This document shows positions 57,100 to 64,000 of a DNA stretch of 64,000 nt, piece by piece. A program made the position numbers and the translations under genes. The stretch is from Charina bottae (Eukaryota; Chordata; Lepidosauria; Squamata; Charinaidae). The notes under the pieces were generated by a model that saw only the letters and a list, made by a program, of their open reading frames with translations, did no database searches and was not told where the DNA came from. The DNA lies in the NCBI GenBank assembly GCA_023362775.1, contig JALMGJ010000006.1, positions 60,140,001 to 60,204,000 on the forward strand, read 5' to 3'. The stretch's first letter is position 1. The number at the start of each line of letters is the position of its first letter.

Positions 57100-58148
57100 T
57101 TGACCTACCCGAAAGCAAAAAGAAAACGGCAGTATGGGTGATCACGGATCTGTTCTCAAAGCAAGCCCATTGCATCACCTGTAAAGGAATAGCAACAGCA
57201 CCCAAGCTAGCCAAACTCTTCACACAACACATATACCGCTTACATGTAGCACCCGAAAGAATCATTAGCGATAGAGGAAGCACATTTACGTCTAAATTCT
57301 GGAAAGCGTTCCTAAAACTAATAGGATCCGAACAAGGACTGAGCAGCGCATTCCACCCGTGCAAAGACGGAGCATCAGAACAACTGGTATCCATACTGGA
57401 ACAATACTTGAGATGTTACATCAGCTACCTGCAAAACGACTGGGTTGAACTGCTACCTTTTGCAGAAGTAGCGTATAACAACTCAGTACACCACAGCACG
57501 GGGTTCACACCATTCCAAATAGCCACAGGACAGGAATTTTCAGCTATCCCAGAAATAGACATGATCCAAAGGAAGGACGCACACGCACCATTACGGACAG
57601 ACAAATGGGTAAACAAACTAACTAGCAATTGGCCTGTCATGCTCCAAACACTTCGAGAAGCAAAGGCCACCTACAAAAAATATGTGGACAAGAAACGTGC
57701 AACAGAATGGGAATTAAAAGAAGGAGACCAAGTATACTTATCTACTAAGAACTTACGCTCCACACAGCCGTCTCGCAAACTGGCCCCAAAATTCATCGGG
57801 CCATTCCCAATAACAAAAGTCATCAACCCAGTAACGGCACGACTGCAACTGCCCAAGACATTGAAGAAAGTTCACCCGGTGTTTCATATAAGTCTCCTGA
57901 AACAATACCACCCATCAAAACAATGGCACCCTGCAACGACGGAACCAGCACCAACAATAGTGAACGGGGAACCACACTTCAAAATTGAAGAAATCAGCGA
58001 TTCACGAAAACACGGGGGAAAATTGCAATACCTGGTCAAGTGGCAGCACTTACCAGTAGGCTTCAGGGAATGGGTAGCAGTTGAACACATGCAAGCCCCA
58101 GATTTAATTAGAAAGTTCCACCGAAAATTTCCTGAAAAACCCCGGTGA
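57100..58148 (+). pseudogene. Gypsy integrase core and C-terminal chromodomain
   Basis: The core has VITDLFSKQAH (first Asp), ERIISDRGSTFTSKFWKAF (second Asp) and DGASEQLVSILEQYLRC (Glu region), then YNNSVHHSTGFTPFQI. After the GPFPITKV and HPVFHISLLKQY blocks, the C-terminus (KIEEISDSRKHGGKLQYLVK and FREWVAVEHM) is a chromodomain, the mark of chromoviruses. These guide integration to modified chromatin. This 336-codon frame is open throughout, unlike the rest of pol. Confidence 0.94.
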
Positions 58149-58261
58149 ATCCCTTACTAATAATATGTTGTTCTCTTACAGATATCACGAGCACCGAATA
58201 ACAGAAACTCAAAGAGTCTGGATGAAAAATAAGGGAGGGGGAAGGTCTTGGGGGGGCGGCA

Positions 58262-58637
58262 TGTCAGAACCCTGGCATGCCCCCAGGGTCCTGCCATTTC
58301 CCAAACACATCAAGCATCAGAAAGGGATAACGAAATAGACAAAAGACACAAACGACTCAGGAAAAAAACTATCAACTACACCTCCTAGATAAGGGAAACA
58401 AAGAACTCAAGGGCTTGACCTCAACATGACACCAAGCGGACCAAAGGGAAGCCTGAAGCGGACCAAAGGGAAACCCACAGCAGGGAGGGGTAGATGCTCC
58501 GGCGGGAGAGTATAAAAACCCAAGCCAGGAACCAGGGAACCATCCGTACTTTTGCTTGCTTACTCATGTACAGCAATAAATCGTTTACTACCCACTATCT
58601 GAGCTGAAGTCTTTCTTTGGGAGAAACGTTTGCGACA
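58262..58637 (+). repeat. Complete 3' LTR of gypsy element (376 bp)
   Basis: TG..CA ends (TGTCAGAACC and TTTGCGACA) are preceded by a purine-rich GGGAGGGGGAAGGTC tract. Internal signals are a TATA box TATAAAA (58511-58517) and AATAAA (58575-58580). A 13-bp unit, AGCGGACCAAAGG, is repeated around 58435 and 58457. Confidence 0.94.
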
Positions 58638-59511
58638 CTGCAAATAGTTGCTTAGCCATATTTATGTTATATGACTAGTTCTCTGTTAATATTAATTAAG
58701 TTATAACCATTATGTGCTATCACTATAATGTAAAACTTAAATAACCAGATGTTATTAAAAACATACTTGGTTTATAGAGTACGTGTTCTGTGTTTTATAG
58801 ACTTGGAAAACAGATGCAGATTTCAAAGGGGTTGTAATTTCATAATGGCAGCCTTTTCAAAATAGTAGAGATATAATAAAGCTACTTCAGAAGCCAGTCT
58901 CTCATTAAAAATGATCATAGAAATCATCTGATCTTTATTCCATCCCCTCAACTCTTTTGCTAGTAAATTTTTCTGACTGCCAGTATTTCTTCATTTCTAA
59001 TGTGCAAAGTATAATAAAGGAATTTTTGTAAGATAAATACTAGAGAAATCTTTTTCTCCCCCTTTTTTGTTATATACATCTTTTTAATTTATGAGTTCCA
59101 GAATTATTGGAAAAATCCTTCTCATTATACTGATTTGTTTTCTTGGCTGTTATTTCTGTTCTTGCTGCATTCCTTTTTGTCCCTTGTTTTGGGATTGTTG
59201 TCAAGTTCTTCAACTAATCTCTTGTATTAGCTAGCTGTATTAATGAGATAATAAAGCAGGCTTGTTGCTAATGAATTGATTCATTCAACTGCTGAATTTA
59301 ATTAGAAAAACACTTAATAATGCAGCAGATGTACTTATTTTGTTTTGGTACAATTGTATTTCCACACAATATGCTGACAAACACATCAATACCCATATTT
59401 ATATGTCATATTCTTAAAGGTCAATTCATATATTTTATAACACAAAGTCTACAAGACACCATTATAAACCCTCATCTGTATCTTCAGTATTTGTGAATAG
59501 TCAAATCTAGT
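58638..59511. other. Intron, nothing recognised
   Basis: 58638-58740 repeats the two short phrases found left of the gypsy element. No other feature. Confidence 0.45.
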
Positions 59512-59600
59512 TTTATTTATTTTTTATTTATTTTATTAAATTTATATTACTGCCCATCTCCCCAATCGGGGACCGTGGGCGGTGCACAATAAAACAAGAT
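59512..59600 (-). repeat. CR1/L3-type LINE 3' tail
   Basis: TTTTATTTATTTTTTATTTA, then CTGCCCATCTCCCCAATCGG and GGACCGTGGGCGGTGCAC, is a minus-strand LINE end. Confidence 0.75.
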
Positions 59601-59927
59601 TAAAATGAATATGAATATAAAATTACAACAATACAAATGTATAGTTTTCAGTTTGGTTTTTTGCTTTTGGTTTCAGGTTTCTGCAAAGACGAAAGATAAT
59701 ATTCAAGATAGTCCTGACTTGATCTAAGTAATTGGTCTCAGTGCACTTAGTCAAGTGTAATATCTGCTAAAGTCGCTTAGGTGCTTCCAAATTAATAGGA
59801 ATTAATGAGAAGATCACAAATAATGTGTCATGCCTAATTTTGTCTGATGAGGTAGTTGTGAGAATGTCTGGCATTCTTCAGCAGCAGGGATGTGCAACTT
59901 CCATCTGTTTGAGGGATAAACCAGACT
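59601..59927. other. Intron, nothing recognised
   Basis: No supported feature. Confidence 0.4.
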
Positions 59928-59935
59928 TTGTACAG

Positions 59936-60138
59936 CAGCAGTCCCCAACCTTTTCAGCACCAGGGACCAGTTGTGGAAGAAAATTTTCCAACGGACCAGG
60001 GAGGCGGGAGTTGCAGGCGGAAGCCAATCGCACGCACCGGGGACGGGGTAATCATGCACACCGGGGGGCGGGGGTTGCAGGCGGGAGCCCCGTGGTCCAC
60101 TTCCTAACAGGCTGCGGCCCACAGGTTGGGGACCCCTG
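59936..60138. mobile_element. hAT-like MITE with 'CAGGGGTCCCCAACC' ends
   Basis: CAGCAGTCCCCAACCTTTTC and GGTTGGGGACCCCTG are inverted ends, with the internal GGACCAG..GGACCAGGGAGG wording typical of this vertebrate MITE. A perfect 8-bp TTGTACAG duplication flanks it (59928-59935, 60139-60146). It contains the CACCGGGG unit twice. Confidence 0.93.
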
Positions 60139-60146
60139 TTGTACAG

Positions 60147-60649
60147 GATATCAAGGATTGCAAATGGAGAGGGCCATGATCCAAAATGGACCTAAGGGAT
60201 AGGGGAAGTTGGGAATTGTTAAGGGATTATATTTTTTAATATCTTAAAACAAAACAAAACAAAAAGAACAAAATTCTTTGTTCTGTTCACTTGAGGGGCT
60301 TCTTGGAGATGCAGAAAAGTTTCTAGCAAGCCATGCCTTTTGCACTCCTATTCTGTGGTATATATGAAAGAGCCTACCCAAAATTGCCTTGTTCCAAATC
60401 AGACTAACCAGTCCATCCAGTAACTGGTAGGCAGGGTTCATTTCTACCTGAAGATACCAGGGATCAAAGTTAATAGTCCTTAGCGTGTGAAGCCTGTTTG
60501 GTGATAAATGCTATATAAGGTATTAATGTATAAAGACTTGGGCATTTTGGTGCACATGCTCCTTGCAAGGAAGAATAAAGCTATTTTTTGTAAGAGATCA
60601 TCATATATATGGCCAAATCCTATTCTGAAATTAGCTTATTAATCAAATG
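60147..60649. other. Intron, nothing recognised
   Basis: (AAAAC)4-like tract at 60247-60265. No gene. Confidence 0.4.
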
Positions 60650-60657
60650 GTGTAATA

Positions 60658-60804
60658 CAGTGCTTTCCAAACTGCCGCCGTTGGCGACACACCAACGGCG
60701 CGGGTATTCAGCCGTGCACGTCCACTTCCGGGTGGTGTCGTGACACACTAAACTCTGTGTTGCGACACACTAAAGTGTCGTGACACACAGTTTGGAAAGC
60801 TATG
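60658..60804 (-). mobile_element. GC-rich hAT-like MITE, copy 8 (shortest)
   Basis: CAGTGCTTTCCAAACTGCCG and AGTTTGGAAAGCTATG ends are flanked by GTGTAATA and GTGTAGTA (one mismatch). At 147 bp it is nearly only the conserved ends, with one CCACTTCCGG site (60722-60731) and two GTGTCGTGACACAC-type palindromes. Confidence 0.94.
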
Positions 60805-60812
60805 GTGTAGTA

Positions 60813-61245
60813 CATGATTAGGTTTTTCCTGAAGAGAATCACAAAAATTGTCCATGCAGCATAAGTAAGAACTTTGATATTGGTTTGAATCGCAGCCAAA
60901 GGTTTAGCATTTAATCATGGGTAAACAGAGTATCTGTAAGTACACCCCATGAAATGATTCTTGCTGCTTATTAAGATGTGAACAACAGGTTATATGTATA
61001 CCTAAGTAAATGTAGAAGTCAGTGAAACTCTTTGATTCCTTCTCCCCGCTATAATACTTCATGCACCCTCAAACATTTTCTCCAGACCTTTCAACTATCC
61101 AGAAGAGTACATTTTGGGAGTTTCAAAAGGAGTACTGTGCATGTGGATGTTCACATATGCAATGTTGGATTCCCCTCTAAATCTATTTATTCAAGTGAAT
61201 TGAGTGTCCTGTGTATACCTGCTTGCTTGCTAGTCGGTCAATGCC
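60813..61245. other. Intron, nothing recognised
   Basis: No supported feature. Confidence 0.4.
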
Positions 61246-61249
61246 TTAT

Positions 61250-62233
61250 CTCAGTGTCTGGAGGCTGTGGGGGTCTGGATGGGGAACAACAGGCTTCAAC
61301 TGAACCCTGGTAAGACGGAGTGGCTGTGGATTGATGGCCCCCCTAGATCCGGGAAGTTGTCATCCTTGGTTCTGGGTGGGGTTGCACTACCTCACTCGGA
61401 TCCAGTGCGGAATCTGGGGGTCCTCCTGGACTCGCGACTCCTGCTCAAAGAGCAGGTGGCAATCGGGGCCAGGAGGGCCTTTGCACAACTTCGAGTTGTG
61501 CGCCAGTTACGTGCTTTCCTGGATCAGGAAGCCCTCCGAACAGTCACTCACGCCCTTGTCATCTCCTGTATAGACTACTGTAATGTGCTCTACATGGGGC
61601 TACCCTTGAAGAGTATCCGGAAGCGCCAGCTGGTACAGAATGCGGCGGCACGAGCAGTTATGGGTGCTATGAGATCGGCACATGTAACACCTCTGCTACG
61701 CGAGCTGCATTGGCTGCCAGTTTGCTTCCGGGTCCAATTCAAGGTGTTGGTGATTACCTTTAAAGCCCTATATGGCATAGGATCAGGGTACCTGAGGGAC
61801 CGTCTCGTCCCGATAACATCGGCCCGCCCCACCCGTGCTTGCAGAGAGGGTATGCTTCGGACCCCTTCAACAAGAGAACTCCATCTGGCGGGGTCCAGGA
61901 GGCGTGCCTCCTCTGCGATAGCGCCCGCCTTATGGAATATCTTGCCCCCGGAGGTGAGACTGGCCCCTTCACTCCTGGCCTTTCGGAAGGCCCTTAATAC
62001 CTGGCTCTGCCGCCTGGCCTGGGACGATGGAGGCGGTAGTGCCTCCTGGGGTTGGCTGGCCCCGTAGCACCATGATCTATTCTACGGTTCCCAATCCATC
62101 TTGGATTTTATTTATTTTATATTGGTTGTGTTTTTTAGATAGTTTGTATTTTGTATAGCTTTTAAATTTTTAATTATTGTAACCCGCCCAGAGTCCCTTG
62201 CATGGGAGATGGGCGGGGAATAAATTGAACAAA

Positions 62234-62268
<35 letters not shown>

Positions 62269-62272
62269 ATAG
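61250..62272 (+). mobile_element. CR1/L3-like LINE, 5'-truncated, with open C-terminal RT frame
   Basis: An uninterrupted 266-codon frame (61267-62067) encodes the late part of a CR1/L3-type reverse transcriptase: LQLNPGKTEWLWI, NLGVLLDSRLLLKEQVA, THALVISCIDYCNVLYMGLP, LVQNAAARAV, LHWLPVCFRVQFKVLVITFK and LWNILPPEVRLAPSLLAFRK. It ends at TAG, followed by a short 3' UTR with the CCCGCCCAGAGTCCCTTGC block and (AAAT)n to 62272. The endonuclease and the catalytic RT centre are missing, so it cannot move itself. It is the youngest-looking of the CR1/L3 copies here. Confidence 0.93.
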
Positions 62273-63482
62273 TTGCTTAGGCCAGCTTTGGTAGAATTTT
62301 TCTATAAAAGACATGTTCCTTTGGGCAAACAGGTAGAGGCTACAGGAAGGTGGAGCTGAGACAGGTAGTGATTAGGGCTTGTGCCAAAAGTGAATTAGTC
62401 ACCCTTTCTTTCTTTGAAACAACCTTTTTGACAACCCCATCTCTTCCTCATTCTCCTTTTATTGATATTAGCTTTCTCTTTCTTCCAAGCACATGTATGG
62501 AGGAAGGTGATGTAATTCTTCCCAGAGGCCTGAACTGATCTTTCGTAGGGAGTTTCTGAAGTTTAGTAGTAAATGTGTTTTTCTGCCTTGTTAAACAGGG
62601 GAATGTGCGAAAGAGTGGTTTGAGCTGTTTCAAATTATTTTTACTCAAAACAATGTGTATTTCATGAGTTTTGTTCAAGTATGAACAAAACTAGCTGGTT
62701 TGGTTTGAATGTGGAACAGAACACAGCCATTTTTAGTAGAATTGCCTCAAGTGTTCTGTGCTGTTTTGAAAATGATGGAATTACAATTTGTCTTGCATTT
62801 TGCAATTGAAGTGCTGTTGTTGGAATTTTGTTGGCTGTGACAACAGGTAGCAACAGGCTGTGTCCCCATTGCTTATGGTTTAGATTGGGCAGGGTGATTT
62901 AGGGGTTGAATTTTGGAGCAGAGCAGCATACATTTTAAGGAAGATATGGCACAGTGAAAGACCCATTCTGAATCTATTTTCCCATTCATTATGCCAGTCC
63001 TTGGCCACCTAGAAGGAAAACCACTGTTTGTTTAAAATAAAGATTACTGCAGGTATGAGTTTATGAGTGGGTCAGTGGGTATTCTTCAGGGGAAAAAAGC
63101 AGGTAGAATGTAAGTGCAAAAAAAAGAGACTAGTATAGTATTGGTTTAATTTGTCTGCCAAATTTGTGTGTAGGAGCTTGTGGGGTGTGTGAACTCTGTG
63201 CATGCTCCTGTGTCCTGCTTTGAAATTTTGAGATTCGGTATGCCTTTATAAATGCAGTGAATCTTCCTCTTCAAGGCATTCTGGGAACTGTATAGTCAGC
63301 AAGACAGAGGGGCATGCTTACAGGACACATCCATACCTAAGTTTAGCAAGTCATCAGTGCGGATATATTGGAACTAAAACATCCCTCTGTTCTTCATTTC
63401 ATTTAATAGCATCTACTAGCTAACTTTTAAAAAAGACTGAATATTGCTTTAAACATAGAGAAAAAGGATGTGGTTGTTGTTT
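62273..63482. other. Intron, nothing recognised
   Basis: No transposon ends or exons were recognised. Confidence 0.4.
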
Positions 63483-63508
63483 TGTGTGTGTGTGTGTGTG
63501 TGTGTGTG
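63483..63508 (+). repeat. (TG)13 tract beside ZNF277 exon 2 acceptor
   Basis: This is a perfect TG dinucleotide run that ends 32 bases before the acceptor AG. UG repeats near 3' splice sites can bind TDP-43-type proteins and weaken exon use (established for CFTR exon 9, now numbered 10). An effect here is inference. Confidence 0.9.
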
Positions 63509-63541
63509 CTTTGATATTGATCCTGATATTGTTCTCTTCAG

Positions 63542-63743
63542 ACCACAGAGACTATATTTTGGAACCACTTTCCCTGCCAGAAAGTCCAGGTGGCACTTCT
63601 GCTGAAGAAGAATCTCCATCTGTGCCTTGTCTATTCTGTGAAGAATATTCTCCAGTATCAGAACAAAACCAAATTCTGAAACACATGATCATAGAACACA
63701 AACTTGTCATAGCAGATGTCAAGCTGATTGCAGATTTTAGAAG
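63542..63743 (+). CDS. ZNF277: ZNF277 exon 2
   Basis: The acceptor TTGTTCTCTTCAG precedes the exon, and the donor AG|GTATGT follows it. The 202 bases read in phase 1 without stop: YILEPLSLPESPGG, then SVPCLFCEEYSPVSEQ, then ILKHMIIEHKLVIADVKLIA and DFR. This matches the second part of mammalian ZNF277 (EPLSLPESPGG, HMIIEH, VIADVKL). It contains the first C2H2-like finger, C-X2-C-X14-H-X4-H. The exon ends in phase 2. ZNF277 is a zinc-finger protein linked to ribosomal protein uS5 and to Polycomb BMI1. The remaining fingers should lie beyond the window. Confidence 0.96.
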
Positions 63744-64000
63744 GTATGTTTACTTAAAATTAGGTAATGCAACTTCACACAGAAGATGCCATGATCTAAT
63801 GCCTTAGCCATTGTTTCTACTGGTATATACTGCAAATACAAGAAGAGAAACAAAAGAAATAATAGCAGATAATTCCAAAGAAATAATATACGTGCAAACA
63901 ACAAATTTACAGTTTTTCATAGTTTCAGGATTGTAGATATAAGAGTCAGTCCTGGAAGCTATAGACACAGGACTAGAATTACCTATGGTAGAGAATATGT
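63744..64000 (+). other. ZNF277: ZNF277 intron 2 (start)
   Basis: It begins with the donor GTATGT. AT-rich, no exon or repeat recognised in these 257 bases. Confidence 0.85.

Larger units (their letters stand above)
55295..58637 (+). mobile_element. Ty3/gypsy chromovirus, internally deleted
   Basis: A partial 5' LTR (103 bp) runs straight into reverse transcriptase, then RNase H, integrase with chromodomain, a purine-rich tract and a complete 3' LTR. The rest of the 5' LTR, the primer-binding site, gag, protease and the start of RT are missing. The 103 bp shared by both LTRs are identical, so the insertion looks recent despite several lesions in pol. The LTRs have TG..CA ends. The usual 4-5 bp target duplication is not seen (AAAAC against CTGCA). 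Confidence 0.93.
46165..63541 (+). other. ZNF277: ZNF277 intron 1
   Basis: GT at 46165 and AG at 63540-63541 bound a 17.4-kb intron filled with transposons. Near the donor are a (GTT)n tract (46421-46435) and a G13 run (46452-46464). A (TG)13 tract lies just before the acceptor. No further exon with splice signals was recognised inside. Confidence 0.85.

Noticed and set aside
1..64000. CRISPR arrays, operons or phage genes
   Set aside because: The window is spliced vertebrate DNA; the only regular repeats are microsatellites, MITEs and LTRs.

Overview
This is vertebrate nuclear DNA, almost certainly from a squamate reptile. The evidence is introns with GT/AG splice sites, a CpG-island promoter, and an interspersed-repeat set typical of lizards and snakes: Sauria-type tRNA SINEs with a BovB-like tail, BovB/RTE LINE pieces, CR1/L3-like LINEs ending in AAAT repeats, hAT and Tigger-like MITEs, Helitrons and Ty3/gypsy elements. 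The species cannot be told from the window. No bacterial-style operons, CRISPR arrays or intact tRNA/rRNA genes were seen.

Only two host genes are supported, arranged head to head over one GC-rich promoter (about 45.2-46.3 kb). On the minus strand, the first coding exon of DOCK4 (45578-45542) encodes MWIPTEHEKYGV and ends at a GTGAGT donor. Positions 1-45541 are therefore the start of the very long DOCK4 intron 1. On the plus strand, ZNF277 exon 1 (46125-46164) and exon 2 (63542-63743) are separated by a 17.4-kb intron, and 63744-64000 is the start of intron 2. The exon phases agree (1 then 2). DOCK4 and ZNF277 are also head-to-head neighbours on human 7q31, as I recall it.

Everything else is intronic and mostly transposon-derived. 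The most striking group is eight copies of one short, very GC-rich, hAT-like MITE. Each has CAKRGCTTTCC-type ends and an 8-bp target duplication, and they are spread through both introns. Others include two other hAT MITE families (one palindromic), Tigger-like MITEs with TA target sites, two inverted Helitron copies that contain a Tigger-derived segment, a tRNA-SINE family with a CTTTA-type tail, SINEs with internal tandem duplications, a decayed gypsy with a nested SINE, CR1/L3 fragments, and a younger deleted Ty3/gypsy chromovirus (55295-58637) in ZNF277 intron 1.

The two genes probably share promoter control. The cargo in the introns has no demonstrated function. The best candidates for regulatory effect are the GC-rich hAT MITEs, which carry ETS-like CCGGAAG sites, and the (TG)13 tract 32 bases upstream of the ZNF277 exon 2 acceptor. 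Family names were assigned by reading translated motifs and recalled consensus features, not by database search.
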